64,000 nucleotides of DNA from Pyropia yezoensis (taxonomy: Eukaryota > Rhodophyta > Bangiophyceae > Bangiales > Bangiaceae): the NCBI GenBank assembly GCA_009829735.1, contig CM020619.1, forward strand, positions 33,148,283 to 33,212,282, in the 5' to 3' direction. Each line of letters starts with the position of its first letter. Position 1 is the first letter of the stretch. Below the pieces are notes generated by a model. It had not been told where the DNA came from. It did not search any database and saw nothing but the letters and a program-made list of their open reading frames with translations. A program made the translations under genes and the position numbers. This document shows positions 1 through 12,054 of the stretch, one piece after another.

Positions 1-1
1 C

Positions 2-3000
2 TTTGAGCCGTTGTCAGAGACAGTCCTCCCGGTTAACTGCGACCTCGCAGGCATCTGCAGAGTCCAGTCCAACCTACGGACGTACAAGCGCCATGGGTTG
101 ACCATGGCCAACGGTCTCATAGACCTCCCAGCAGGAGGGTCGTCCCTCCTAGTGATGGCGAACTATCGCCGTAAGGCAGTCACCCTCCCGAAGGGAACTA
201 TCCTCGGGATTGCCGAACTCTACGAAGGAGATATCCTTACCCCTGATAAGGAAGGTCAAGTGGAACCACTTGAAGTACTGGCGGTCGCCGAGACCACCGA
301 GCGACAGCAACCCGATGACGGGAAGCCTAACCCATCGGCGGCTCCGGCGGACCTGCAGCCAAAGGACCAAGAGGCCTTGAAGGCACTGGCCGAGGCTGAC
401 CTCGACCACCTTCCCCCTTCCGTAGCCGAAGGGGTACGACGGATGCTAAGAAAGCATGACGTTATGTGGACAGGCGGGGCCTTGGGGACCATTGGGGCAG
501 CCCAACATCGTATAGACCTGGTACCAGGCGCACGACCCGCCCGCTCACAACCGCACCGAGCGGGACCTATGCAACGAGAGATCGTTGATGGAGAAGTGAA
601 GAGGATGAGTGAAGCTAAGGTGATCCGACCTTCGATGTCGGAATGGGGTGCCCCAGTCGTTATTGTGCCGAAGAAGGATCAAACCCCTCGGTTTTGCATC
701 GATTATCGACGCCTCAACTTGGTTACCAAGAAGGACTCATACCCTTTACCAAGGATGGATGAATGCATCGACTCCCTGGGGGAGGCTACGGTGTTTACCA
801 CCATCGACTGCAATGCCGGATACTGGCAGATCCCGGTGGCGGACGAGGATATCCCCAAGACGGCATTCGTCTGTCACAGTGGAGTGTACGAGTTCCTAAG
901 GATGCCCTTCGGATTGTCCAACGCCCCAGCCACATTCCAGCGGGCTATCGACATCATACTGTCGGGGGTGAAGTGGCGTAACTGCCTAGTGTACCTCGAT
1001 GACGTCATCGTCTTCTCGCGTAACATGGATGACCATGTACAACATGTTGACGAGGTACTCACCCTCTTGAGGAACGCCGGGGTAACCCTGCGTCTGAAGA
1101 AGTGCGCCTTCTTCCAACAGACGGTCGAATATCTGGGCCACCAGATAACCCCTGGTAAACTAGGGGTACTCGAAGCCAATACCCGGGCACTCCGGGATGC
1201 CCGGTTCCCTAACACCCAGACGCAGCTCAAGAGCTTCCTGGGAATGTGCAATGTATACCGACGGTTCGTCAAGGACTTCGCTCGGATAGCTAAACCGTTA
1301 ACGGTTCTTACGAGCAGTACCTTACCCAAGGTACTCCAACCCCCTTCGCCTAGCGAAGAGGAGGCATTCGAGTCGCTGAAGCGAGCCCTACTAGCCCCAC
1401 CCGTCCTTGCGTTACCGCATAGACGGGGTACCTTCGTCATCGATGTCGATGCGTGCGATACACAAGTGGGATGCACCCTGTTACAGGGAGAGACGTTGAT
1501 CGGTTCCGATAACGTTATCCCGGACCTACGTCCGGTAGGGTACTTCAGCCGGACACTCAACCCGGCTGAGCGGAACTATAGTGCCACCGAGCGTGAATGC
1601 CTCGGAGTTATATGGGCAGTGCAACTGCTCCGTCCATACCTGGAGGGCTCCAGGTTCATCGTGAGGTCCGACCACGAACCCCTACGATGGCTCCTCAACC
1701 TTGGTGACAAGGATTCCGATAGCCATGGGAGGCTAGCCCGATGGAGGCTGAAGATGGCCGAGCACGACTACCGCACGGTGTATAAGGCTGGGTCAACCCA
1801 CCACCTCGGAGACGCGTTGTCTCGACTCGACACCCCGAGCGGGGATACCCGCCCGGTGGACGAGGACATCCCGGTGGTACCGGTGTGCATGGTGGGTAAT
1901 GCTACCCAGGGTATGGCTGACCATACCATGGCACACCTTGCGTGCCCATTGACCCTCGCGGACTTCCGCGAGGCACAGGCCAACGACGATGACTGTAGAC
2001 GTCATCGTGCTAACCTCCTGGCCGGTACGGCCGGCATCTTCTCCGAGAACGAAGACGGACTCATATACCGGCGGGCACCCGCCGATGGACGACATCAAGT
2101 CGTGGTTCCCGTGTCCTTACGGCAAGCCGTCATGAAACGAGAACATGAGAACCCTACAGCCGGACACCCGGGGGGTTCACGTATGTTCGCAGCAATGCGA
2201 AGGTTCTTCTACTGGCCAGCAATGGCCGTCGACGTGGTCGACCACGTAAGGGGATGCCACCCCTGTGCACGTAACCGCATGAGTCTACATAGGCGGGCGT
2301 CTGCCATGAAGCTATTCCCACCTGATGGGCCCAACGAGCAAGTCGCTATCGACATACTCGGGCCACTTCCGATAACGGAAGAAGGGAACAGGTACATCCT
2401 GGTCATGTCTGACCGCTGCACTAAGCTGTCAAGAGCGGCAGCCACCCCGAATGATACGGCATACACGATCATGAACGCAGTGGTTGACCACTGGATCAGT
2501 GCATACGGAGTCATGAAGCAACTCCTCTCCGATAACGGAGCAAACCTTACGTCGGCATTCTGCACTAAGGTCCTGGGCATGTTCGGTATCGAACCACGTC
2601 GGGCATCCGACTACCACCCGCAGTCCAACGGGCAGGTGGAGCGGTTCAACCGCACCATCGTAAAGATGCTACAGTGCTACGTGGCCGAGCACACGAACAC
2701 TTGGGACAGGCTTCTGTCCGTACTCACCCTGGCATACAATGCCAGGCCACATCGGAGCACAAACATTGCTCCGCTGGAGTGGGTCATGCCACTAGGCGTC
2801 GGTAACCTGACGCTGCCACCCGGCAGGTGCACTCGGTATGATACACCGAAGGGCCGACCCGCCGAACGCATCCACCTAGCTTGGTTGGCCAAGCTATCGT
2901 GGATGATTCCTAAGCTCAAGGGTGCCCTTGACAGAACACAACTTCGATACAAGAAGAACTTCGACGCCCGACTACGGGTGCGCAACGCAACCCTGGTAAC

Positions 3001-3421
3001 AGGTGACTGGGTCTATATCAGACACCAGAAGTTCCGAGGGAACAAGCTTATGCAACCGGTCAAGGGACCGTACCAGATCCTCCACAGAGATGACCACTCT
3101 GTTATCTTACACTCCGATACGGAGATTCAACGCATCAGCATGAATGATGTCACACCTGCTCCGATGCCGGAACAGCCTCAGCCGGTACCGGCTGGGTTGC
3201 TACATGAAGCTCTTACAACCCACCGGTCAGATGACCCGGTGGGACCGGATGGGATTCCATACCAAGTAGAGAGCGTAGCCGGACACACCGACCCGGACCT
3301 ACCAGGACCCTGGTACGTCAAAGTTATATGGGTCGGATACGACTCACCCACCTGGGAACAGGCGGCAAATATACCCCGCCAACTCCTCATGCCGTACATG
3401 AGGCGACGACGCCTACTGTAA
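2..3421 (+). CDS. pol: Ty3/gypsy pol, 3' part: RT, RNase H, integrase, chromodomain (A1)
   Basis: The frame is open from the window edge to the stop. Residue numbers count from the first Met at base 11. The reverse transcriptase core lies at about 190-380, with MPFGLSNAPATFQ and the catalytic YLDD box near 329. RNase H follows at about 475-610 (DVDACD, ATERE, SDHEPLRW). The integrase zinc region (H-H-C-C, ending CHPCARNR) is near 715-755, and the integrase core has DILGPLP, SDNGAN and SNGQVERFNR. The last 60 residues resemble a chromodomain (VIWVGYDSPTWE), which places the element among chromoviruses. Known role: copying element RNA to DNA and inserting it in chromatin. The N-terminal protease part lies left of the window. 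Confidence 0.93.
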   Translation, partial: FEPLSETVLPVNCDLAGICRVQSNLRTYKRHGLTMANGLIDLPAGGSSLLVMANYRRKAVTLPKGTILGIAELYEGDILTPDKEGQVEPLEVLAVAETTERQQPDDGKPNPSAAPADLQPKDQEALKALAEADLDHLPPSVAEGVRRMLRKHDVMWTGGALGTIGAAQHRIDLVPGARPARSQPHRAGPMQREIVDGEVKRMSEAKVIRPSMSEWGAPVVIVPKKDQTPRFCIDYRRLNLVTKKDSYPLPRMDECIDSLGEATVFTTIDCNAGYWQIPVADEDIPKTAFVCHSGVYEFLRMPFGLSNAPATFQRAIDIILSGVKWRNCLVYLDDVIVFSRNMDDHVQHVDEVLTLLRNAGVTLRLKKCAFFQQTVEYLGHQITPGKLGVLEANTRALRDARFPNTQTQLKSFLGMCNVYRRFVKDFARIAKPLTVLTSSTLPKVLQPPSPSEEEAFESLKRALLAPPVLALPHRRGTFVIDVDACDTQVGCTLLQGETLIGSDNVIPDLRPVGYFSRTLNPAERNYSATERECLGVIWAVQLLRPYLEGSRFIVRSDHEPLRWLLNLGDKDSDSHGRLARWRLKMAEHDYRTVYKAGSTHHLGDALSRLDTPSGDTRPVDEDIPVVPVCMVGNATQGMADHTMAHLACPLTLADFREAQANDDDCRRHRANLLAGTAGIFSENEDGLIYRRAPADGRHQVVVPVSLRQAVMKREHENPTAGHPGGSRMFAAMRRFFYWPAMAVDVVDHVRGCHPCARNRMSLHRRASAMKLFPPDGPNEQVAIDILGPLPITEEGNRYILVMSDRCTKLSRAAATPNDTAYTIMNAVVDHWISAYGVMKQLLSDNGANLTSAFCTKVLGMFGIEPRRASDYHPQSNGQVERFNRTIVKMLQCYVAEHTNTWDRLLSVLTLAYNARPHRSTNIAPLEWVMPLGVGNLTLPPGRCTRYDTPKGRPAERIHLAWLAKLSWMIPKLKGALDRTQLRYKKNFDARLRVRNATLVTGDWVYIRHQKFRGNKLMQPVKGPYQILHRDDHSVILHSDTEIQRISMNDVTPAPMPEQPQPVPAGLLHEALTTHRSDDPVGPDGIPYQVESVAGHTDPDLPGPWYVKVIWVGYDSPTWEQAANIPRQLLMPYMRRRRLL

Positions 3422-3467
3422 CAACCCAACCGACACCGACTTCGGCTGTTGGGGGGTGAGGCTTATA

Positions 3468-3587
3468 CCTACTAAGTAGGGTGTGACATGGTTACGGCAG
3501 ACTTAGGTTTCTAAGTCAAATCAGACTTAGGTTTCTAAGTCGAACCAATCTTAGGTAACTAAGTAGAGCTAAGCTTAGGTAACTAAG
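3468..3587. repeat. Cluster of short palindromes between convergent ORFs (A1)
   Basis: Five imperfect palindromes built on CTTAG...CTAAG lie in 120 bases: CCTACTAAGTAGG at 3468-3480, two copies of GACTTAGGTTTCTAAGTC (3500-3517, 3524-3541), and two of CTTAGGTAACTAAG (3550-3563, 3574-3587). They sit just after the pol stop and before the stop of the opposite-strand ORF, where two transcripts would end head-on. A role in 3' end formation is inference. Confidence 0.75.
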
Positions 3588-3899
3588 TAAAACCTGAACC
3601 TTAATAAGTTAACTTAAAGGTAAAGGCTAACTCCGATAATATCGAAGTAACTAGGGAGCTTACACGGGAGGATGACCTCCCCAAGCCAAGACACCAAGGG
3701 AGGGAGGATGACGTCCCCAAGCATGAACCTACCGGAAGAAGTTGGACGGGAGGCAAGGCACCACTGAGCCAGAAGGGGTACTCCCCAGGGCAGCAAACAG
3801 AGGCAAGCAATGCCCCCAAAGGGGATGAGTTTATACTCACTACTACCCGGCTACCATAAGGGTTGCCGGGGCCCTCTCCCGCACAAACAATAGCACTCC

Positions 3900-6341
3900 T
3901 CAGTGGGTAGACCCACTGCCCGAGGGAGGCCACTCACGCGTAAGCGCGTAGACCTCCGTTCTCCACCGGTCGGCAACGTCACGACGGTCGACCACCCGAG
4001 TTACCTCGGTGCATAGCTGGACGAGGGTGCTGCGGCCAGCCTCCACGTCCTCCAGAGCTTTCTGGAGGCGGTCCAGCACGCCACCGAAGCAACGCGCTGA
4101 CCCAACCAGCGCAGCACCTGGGGGATATCCCCCCAGCTAACAGAGAGACCCCCACGCATTGCGCGGGTAACAAGGGCGTCAACGCCTTCATACCAGAGAC
4201 GGGGACCCCTGTCATGTAGGACAGGGGCGGGAGGTGACACTCGCGCAGCCAGAGGAGCCACAGGAGCCGACACGGCTACCACCGGAGCCGGTGGCACCTG
4301 ATACGAGGCCCGGTAGGACCCTACCGAAGGGGCTCCACCGTAACCACGGCGGTACTCCGCCCGACGACGGGACACCTCACGCTCCCCACCCACAGAGCCC
4401 CACTCTCGGGGACGACGGCCAACCGCCGCCGGCATCGGGTTACCGAACCACGGAGCAAGGACCTGAAGAGGGTCATGGATAACCATGGGAATACCCAGGT
4501 CAGCAACAGCCTCGGTGGATGCCCACCCATGGCAACTGGGCTCACCCGGCTGAGTACGCCGGACACGCAACGAGTGACGAGGCAAGGGGGAAGCCCCAGC
4601 CTGCGGGTCCCGGTACGGGGAAGGGCCAACACCCCAGCCCAGTTCACGGCATCGTGAACAGCCAGCAGGGCTTCGAACTCCCGGGCCAACCCGGTCTTGG
4701 CGGCTATCAGATCCACGCCCAACTGCGCGATGGGCCGACGGACACCCGTCGGGAGATGAAACAGACGACCCTGCCGGCGGACGGACAGCAAGAAGGATGA
4801 AGCCTGCCGAGGGTAACCTCAAGGGTGAAGGTACCCTGCAACGGGTGGACCGGTCGCGAGGCCAACACACTCCCGAAGTAGCGAAGGCAGGAGCCGGTGT
4901 CAAACCGGAAAGCAGGGGCGGGTTCCCACCCCTCCTGCCATAGCGGCGGGCGCACGGGAGTGTATACCGGAGCACGACCGTTGCCGGTCTGCAACGCACA
5001 CGTTATATCCGTGCGGAACGCATCCGCCATGACACCATGGTTACGTCGCCAACTCGACGCCGACTTCAACCCCGCCATGGGCGGGTAGGGAGCCGTCAAC
5101 GACAGATACGGGGGTACCCCCGGGTAGTAGTCAAAGTCGGGATACCGACCGGTATCACCCACCGTCTCCCCAAACGCAACCGGCTCCGCCGCCGCCGCAA
5201 TCCCCCGAGCACTAGCCGGGTAGTCAATCTTCCGCGGCAACGCGGGGGCAATCAAGTCGCAGACCCCGAAGTTGGGGTCGAGGTAGACCTCACCCCGTCC
5301 CACCCGGGTGCGCCAAAGCTGCGCATGCCGGTCGTCCGGCTGACTCAGGATCCAATGATGTTCCACCCGGACCGCGTTCGGCTGGTTGACCAGCCGCACC
5401 AACTCCCGCTCCCAGCTCGGGTCCACCTTAACGCGGCGGGAGGACTCTCCACGGGGATGCACCAGGTGGAAGTCCACCCGCATACGCCCATCGGACTCAA
5501 TCGACTCTTGCACCGTGAGGCCTCGAACCCGAGCCACCAAGTCGGACACCGACATGGCGGGTTGACCCGCCGCCACGGCGACGCCGCCACCCAACGGGGC
5601 AACCCGGGCAGGACCAGGAAGAATCGGGGGCGCCGGGGGACGCACCACCGGCAGAGGGGCCGACGTCGGAGATGGACGAGGCCGAGGAGGAAGAAGAAGG
5701 GCGGGCGCCCGCCCGGAGTAACTCCCGGTGTCAACCGCCATGGAGAAGGAGCGTCTTGACCGCTCGACGCCCGCGGCACCGCAGGTACGGCACCGGCGCC
5801 GGCACCACCCGTCGGCGTAGCCCCCGCCTCGGAAGGGGAAGGCACTTGGACAGCCTCCGGAGCCGGAGCCCCGGCCGTGCGGACACCCGCACCGTCTTGA
5901 CCCACCGCACCGGGTGTCGCACCGCCACCACCACCCGCGTCAACGTCGGGACCGCCTCGAGGAGTCACCGCCCGGACACCCGGACCACCTTGACCAGCCG
6001 GAGTCGGCTGCGGGTCGCCACCTCCGCCGCAGGGCGGACCATCTTGAGGTAGCTGCGGTGAGCCGGCACCGGCACCAGGCTCCATCCGGGCAGCCGGCAG
6101 AGAGGGGGTAGAAGCCGCCACGCGCGGTTGACCGCCGGGTTGACCTCCGGCCGACGGCACCGTCGTGCCGCTGCACACGGACGACAGTCCTCCGGCCGAC
6201 AGACGGACGGACACCGCAGGCCCGTCGTCGTCAGACGAGCTCACCCCGTATCGCGCGGCGTCGGGACCGACAGGCGCGTCGTCCTCCATCTCCTCCCCGA
6301 TCAGGAGGTCTTCCTCCTCTCAAGCACCTGGGATAGGACAT
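3900..6341 (-). pseudogene. Antisense 3' ORF of A family, copy A1 (broken)
   Basis: This is the same opposite-strand gene as the open frame at 12055-14502, here with about three breaks. It lies between pol and the (unseen) 3' LTR and runs against pol. Because A1 and A2 are otherwise nearly identical, the breaks may be sequencing or assembly errors rather than decay. Confidence 0.7.
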
Positions 6342-6388
6342 GATAACGGGTGCGGAGTCCCCCGCGCCCACAAGCCGTCGACGGCTAC

Positions 6389-6888
6389 NNNNNNNNNNNN
6401 NNNNNNNNNNNNNNNNNNNNNNNNNNNNNNNNNNNNNNNNNNNNNNNNNNNNNNNNNNNNNNNNNNNNNNNNNNNNNNNNNNNNNNNNNNNNNNNNNNNN
6501 NNNNNNNNNNNNNNNNNNNNNNNNNNNNNNNNNNNNNNNNNNNNNNNNNNNNNNNNNNNNNNNNNNNNNNNNNNNNNNNNNNNNNNNNNNNNNNNNNNNN
6601 NNNNNNNNNNNNNNNNNNNNNNNNNNNNNNNNNNNNNNNNNNNNNNNNNNNNNNNNNNNNNNNNNNNNNNNNNNNNNNNNNNNNNNNNNNNNNNNNNNNN
6701 NNNNNNNNNNNNNNNNNNNNNNNNNNNNNNNNNNNNNNNNNNNNNNNNNNNNNNNNNNNNNNNNNNNNNNNNNNNNNNNNNNNNNNNNNNNNNNNNNNNN
6801 NNNNNNNNNNNNNNNNNNNNNNNNNNNNNNNNNNNNNNNNNNNNNNNNNNNNNNNNNNNNNNNNNNNNNNNNNNNNNNNNNNNNNNNN
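6389..6888. other. Assembly gap of exactly 500 N
   Basis: A run of 500 N marks a scaffold join of conventional size, so the true distance is unknown. The sequence stops inside the antisense ORF of A1 on the left and resumes inside gag of A2 on the right. The 3' LTR of A1 and the 5' LTR plus most of gag of A2 would have to lie here if both copies are real. Confidence 0.99.
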
Positions 6889-7488
6889 TCCAGGTCAACG
6901 AAGGAACGGGACGGCGCGTCCCGTATGTGCGGACTACGGGGTACTCCCCGGTGACAGGTAACCTCACCAACCCTTGCCAACATGGGCGGTGCGCACGGAG
7001 GCACCTCCGCAGATTGCGGGCCGACCCAACCGGTTGGGGGAATCCATGTTCCGGTTGACCCAAGGACCCAAGGCCTACCAGGGAGCAGGCACTCGGGCGC
7101 CCGAGGGAGGCAACCGTAGCTACGGGGCTACCCCGATGCGAACTCAAGGGGGACCGGCACGTCCGGGTGTATGTTGTGTGGGGATCCCCAGCACTGGGGT
7201 GTCTTCCTGCCCACTCATCCCCGAGGAGTCCCGGCGGGCAGCGGCGCAACGCAAGGCATCCACCGGGGGGTATCCCGCCCGAGCACCCGGACCCGCACCG
7301 GGTAGGCAGCCAGCTCCAGGGGGAGTACTGGCCGTCGAGGGGGCACCTCCTCAGCCGGATGTCCCGGCGGACAGCACCCTACCAAGGGCGGGAAAACGAG
7401 TAAGAGGAAGGATGACCGGGGGCGCTGGGGTTACCCAAGCAAGCCACCCCGGAGTACCGCGGGGAAAGCCCCACGGAGAGCGCGGTTG
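6889..7488 (+). pseudogene. gag: gag, 3' part (A2)
   Basis: This stretch matches the C-terminal half of gag in element E. It encodes a zinc-knuckle segment (CMLCGDPQH near 7168-7194, of the C-x2-C-x4-H type) and a Pro/Arg-rich tail leading into pol. The rest of gag is under the gap. Gag proteins form the particle and bind element RNA. The region has about one or two breaks. Confidence 0.6.
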
Positions 7489-10400
7489 AGCCGACGCCGC
7501 ATCAACCCCCGGGTACACCTTCCGGCCCCGACGACACGGCGTCAGGGGATTGATGACCAACCTCCAAGGTTGGGAGGAGAGGACGGGAAGCCCCGTCACG
7601 TTGAACCAGACAAGGGCCCTGTTCAGGATGCCCGAGCTACACCGGATATCGGTGTAGGACATGTGTTGTTTACCTTGGAGAACTTCAAGGTATCAGCCAC
7701 ACTGGGGGTTGACCCCCAGTCGACACGATCGTACTACCCTGTACTGGATACAGGGGCTGGACCCAACCTTATCCGGAAGGATGCCCTCCCGGACAAGTGG
7801 CTTCCACGAGTCAGAGTGACTCGGGGACCCACCATCAAGGACGCGAATGGTCGACTCATTCGTACGACCGCAGCGATGTCGCTGCGGGTTACCATCGGGG
7901 ATCTCACCACGGAAGTTGACTTCCTGGTATGTGAAACGCTATCGGTGCCCTGCATACTGGGGTGCACCTTCATCAACGTTCACGTTGATGCAATCCGGCC
8001 AGGCCGGAGGACCGTCGAGCTTCAAGAAGCCGACGGGACGAAGCGAGGACACACGGCTATCGTCAGGGATCTGACGCTACAAGGAAGCCACGTTAACGTG
8101 GCTGAGGTGTACGCAAGCGTCGAGCCGAAGACACTTCGATTGGCCAAGCGAACTTGCTTTGAGCCGTTGTCAGAGACAGTCCTCCCGGTTAACTGCGACC
8201 TCGCAGGCATCTGCAGAGTCCAGTCCAACCTACGGACGTACAAGCGCCATGGGTTGACCATGGCCAACGGTCTCATAGACCTCCCAGCAGGAGGGTCGTC
8301 CCTCCTAGTGATGGCGAACTATCGCCGTAAGGCAGTCACCTCCCGAAGGGAACTATCCTCGGGATTGCCGAACTCTACGAAGGAGATATCCTTACCCCTG
8401 ATAAGGAAGGTCAAGTGGAACCACTTGAAGTACTGGCGGTCGCCGAGACCACCGAGCGACAGCAACCCGATGACGGGAAGCCTAACCCATCGGCGGCTCC
8501 GGCGGACCTGCAGCCAAAGGACCAAGAGGCCTTGAAGGCACTGGCCGAGGCTGACCTCGACCACCTTCCCCCTTCCGTAGCCGAAGGGGTACGACGGATG
8601 CTAAGAAAGCATGACGTTATGTGGACAGGCGGGGCCTTGGGGACCATTGGGGCAGCCCAACATCGTATAGACCTGGTACCAGGCGCACGACCCGCCCGCT
8701 CACAACCGCACCGAGCGGGACCTATGCAACGAGAGATCGTTGATGGAGAAGTGAAGAGGATGAGTGAAGCTAAGGTGATCCGACCTTCGATGTCGGAATG
8801 GGGTGCCCCAGTCGTTATTGTGCCGAAGAAGGATCAAACCCCTCGGTTTTGCATCGATTATCGACGCCTCAACTTGGTTACCAAGAAGGACTCATACCCT
8901 TTACCAAGGATGGATGAATGCATCGACTCCCTGGGGGAGGCTACGGTGTTTACCACCATCGACTGCAATGCCGGATACTGGCAGATCCCGGTGGCGGACG
9001 AGGATATCCCCAAGACGGCATTCGTCTGTCACAGTGGAGTGTACGAGTTCCTAAGGATGCCCTTCGGATTGTCCAACGCCCCAGCCACATTCCAGCGGGC
9101 TATCGACATCATACTGTCGGGGGTGAAGTGGCGTAACTGCCTAGTGTACCTCGATGACGTCATCGTCTTCTCGCGTAACATGGATGACCATGTACAACAT
9201 GTTGACGAGGTACTCACCCTCTTGAGGAACGCCGGGGTAACCCTGCGTCTGAAGAAGTGCGCCTTCTTCCAACAGACGGTCGAATATCTGGGCCACCAGA
9301 TAACCCCTGGTAAACTAGGGGTACTCGAAGCCAATACCCGGGCACTCCGGGATGCCCGGTTCCCTAACACCCAGACGCAGCTCAAGAGCTTCCTGGGAAT
9401 GTGCAATGTATACCGACGGTTCGTCAAGGACTTCGCTCGGATAGCTAAACCGTTAACGGTTCTTACGAGCAGTACCTTACCCAAGGTACTCCAACCCCCT
9501 TCGCCTAGCGAAGAGGAGGCATTCGAGTCGCTGAAGCGAGCCCTACTAGCCCCACCCGTCCTTGCGTTACCGCATAGACGGGGTACCTTCGTCATCGATG
9601 TCGATGCGTGCGATACACAAGTGGGATGCACCCTGTTACAGGGAGAGACGTTGATCGGTTCCGATAACGTTATCCCGGACCTACGTCCGGTAGGGTACTT
9701 CAGCCGGACACTCAACCCGGCTGAGCGGAACTATAGTGCCACCGAGCGTGAATGCCTCGGAGTTATATGGGCAGTGCAACTGCTCCGTCCATACCTGGAG
9801 GGCTCCAGGTTCATCGTGAGGTCCGACCACGAACCCCTACGATGGCTCCTCAACCTTGGTGACAAGGATTCCGATAGCCATGGGAGGCTAGCCCGATGGA
9901 GGCTGAAGATGGCCGAGCACGACTACCGCACGGTGTATAAGGCTGGGTCAACCCACCACCTCGGAGACGCGTTGTCTCGACTCGACACCCCGAGCGGGGA
10001 TACCCGCCCGGTGGACGAGGACATCCCGGTGGTACCGGTGTGCATGGTGGGTAATGCTACCCAGGGTATGGCTGACCATACCATGGCACACCTTGCGTGC
10101 CCATTGACCCTCGCGGACTTCCGCGAGGCACAGGCCAACGACGATGACTGTAGACGTCATCGTGCTAACCTCCTGGCCGGTACGGCCGGCATCTTCTCCG
10201 AGAACGAAGACGGACTCATATACCGGCGGGCACCCGCCGATGGACGACATCAAGTCGTGGTTCCCGTGTCCTTACGGCAAGCCGTCATGAAACGAGAACA
10301 TGAGAACCCTACAGCCGGACACCCGGGGGGTTCACGTATGTTCGCAGCAATGCGAAGGTTCTTCTACTGGCCAGCAATGGCCGTCGACGTGGTCGACCAC

Positions 10401-11576
10401 GTAAGGGGATGCCACCCCTGTGCACGTAACCGCATGAGTCTACATAGGCGGGCGTCTGCCATGAAGCTATTCCCACCTGATGGGCCCAACGAGCAAGTCG
10501 CTATCGACATACTCGGGCCACTTCCGATAACGGAAGAAGGGAACAGGTACATCCTGGTCATGTCTGACCGCTGCACTAAGCTGTCAAGAGCGGCAGCCAC
10601 CCCGAATGATACGGCATACACGATCATGAACGCAGTGGTTGACCACTGGATCAGTGCATACGGAGTCATGAAGCAACTCCTCTCCGATAACGGAGCAAAC
10701 CTTACGTCGGCATTCTGCACTAAGGTCCTGGGCATGTTCGGTATCGAACCACGTCGGGCATCCGACTACCACCCGCAGTCCAACGGGCAGGTGGAGCGGT
10801 TCAACCGCACCATCGTAAAGATGCTACAGTGCTACGTGGCCGAGCACACGAACACTTGGGACAGGCTTCTGTCCGTACTCACCCTGGCATACAATGCCAG
10901 GCCACATCGGAGCACAAACATTGCTCCGCTGGAGTGGGTCATGCCACTAGGCGTCGGTAACCTGACGCTGCCACCCGGCAGGTGCACTCGGTATGATACA
11001 CCGAAGGGCCGACCCGCCGAACGCATCCACCTAGCTTGGTTGGCCAAGCTATCGTGGATGATTCCTAAGCTCAAGGGTGCCCTTGACAGAACACAACTTC
11101 GATACAAGAAGAACTTCGACGCCCGACTACGGGTGCGCAACGCAACCCTGGTAACAGGTGACTGGGTCTATATCAGACACCAGAAGTTCCGAGGGAACAA
11201 GCTTATGCAACCGGTCAAGGGACCGTACCAGATCCTCCACAGAGATGACCACTCTGTTATCTTACACTCCGATACGGAGATTCAACGCATCAGCATGAAT
11301 GATGTCACACCTGCTCCGATGCCGGAACAGCCTCAGCCGGTACCGGCTGGGTTGCTACATGAAGCTCTTACAACCCACCGGTCAGATGACCCGGTGGGAC
11401 CGGATGGGATTCCATACCAAGTAGAGAGCGTAGCCGGACACACCGACCCGGACCTACCAGGACCCTGGTACGTCAAAGTTATATGGGTCGGATACGACTC
11501 ACCCACCTGGGAACAGGCGGCAAATATACCCCGCCAACTCCTCATGCCGTACATGAGGCGACGACGCCTACTGTAA
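7486..11576 (+). CDS. pol: Ty3/gypsy pol: protease, RT, RNase H, integrase, chromodomain (A2)
   Basis: The frame follows gag directly. An aspartic protease comes first, with its active site at VLDTGAGPNLI (about 7740-7775). RT follows with YLDD, then RNase H, the integrase zinc region and D-D-E core, and a C-terminal chromodomain, all as in A1. About 1360 codons is normal for a Ty3/gypsy pol. About one break is seen relative to the copy at the window start, in otherwise identical sequence, so it could be a base-calling slip. No separate promoter is seen; transcription is expected from the 5' LTR. Confidence 0.92.
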
Positions 11577-11622
11577 CAACCCAACCGACACCGACTTCGG
11601 CTGTTGGGGGGTGAGGCTTATA

Positions 11623-11742
11623 CCTACTAAGTAGGGTGTGACATGGTTACGGCAGACTTAGGTTTCTAAGTCAAATCAGACTTAGGTTTCTAAGTCGAAC
11701 CAATCTTAGGTAACTAAGTAGAGCTAAGCTTAGGTAACTAAG
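11623..11742. repeat. Cluster of short palindromes between convergent ORFs (A2)
   Basis: This is the same five CTTAG/CTAAG palindromes as at 3468-3587, in the same place between the pol stop and the stop of the opposite-strand ORF. A related, diverged set lies at 51885-51960 in element E, so the structure is kept while its sequence drifts. Confidence 0.75.
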
Positions 11743-12054
11743 TAAAACCTGAACCTTAATAAGTTAACTTAAAGGTAAAGGCTAACTCCGATAATATCGA
11801 AGTAACTAGGGAGCTTACACGGGAGGATGACCTCCCCAAGCCAAGACACCAAGGGAGGGAGGATGACGTCCCCAAGCATGAACCTACCGGAAGAAGTTGG
11901 ACGGGAGGCAAGGCACCACTGAGCCAGAAGGGGTACTCCCCAGGGCAGCAAACAGAGGCAAGCAATGCCCCCAAAGGGGATGAGTTTATACTCACTACTA
12001 CCCGGCTACCATAAGGGTTGCCGGGGCCCTCTCCCGCACAAACAATAGCACTCC

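Larger units (their letters stand above)
1..6388 (+). mobile_element. Ty3/gypsy chromovirus, A family, copy A1 (partial)
   Basis: This is a retroelement copy cut by the window start on the left and by the N gap on the right. It holds most of pol on the + strand, a short intergenic stretch with palindromes, and most of the opposite-strand ORF. It matches 8157-14549 (copy A2) almost base for base. It counts about three breaks, all in the antisense ORF, while its pol is open in the window. No LTR is visible, so both ends are missing or lie outside the window or in the gap. The near identity means either a very recent duplication or two assembled versions of one locus. Confidence 0.9.

Noticed and set aside
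9029-9715. A 228-aa frame opposite RT (also at 874-1560)
   Set aside because: It mirrors the conserved RT/RNase H frame, has an unnatural Ser/Arg/Thr composition and no domain; it is a shadow of pol.
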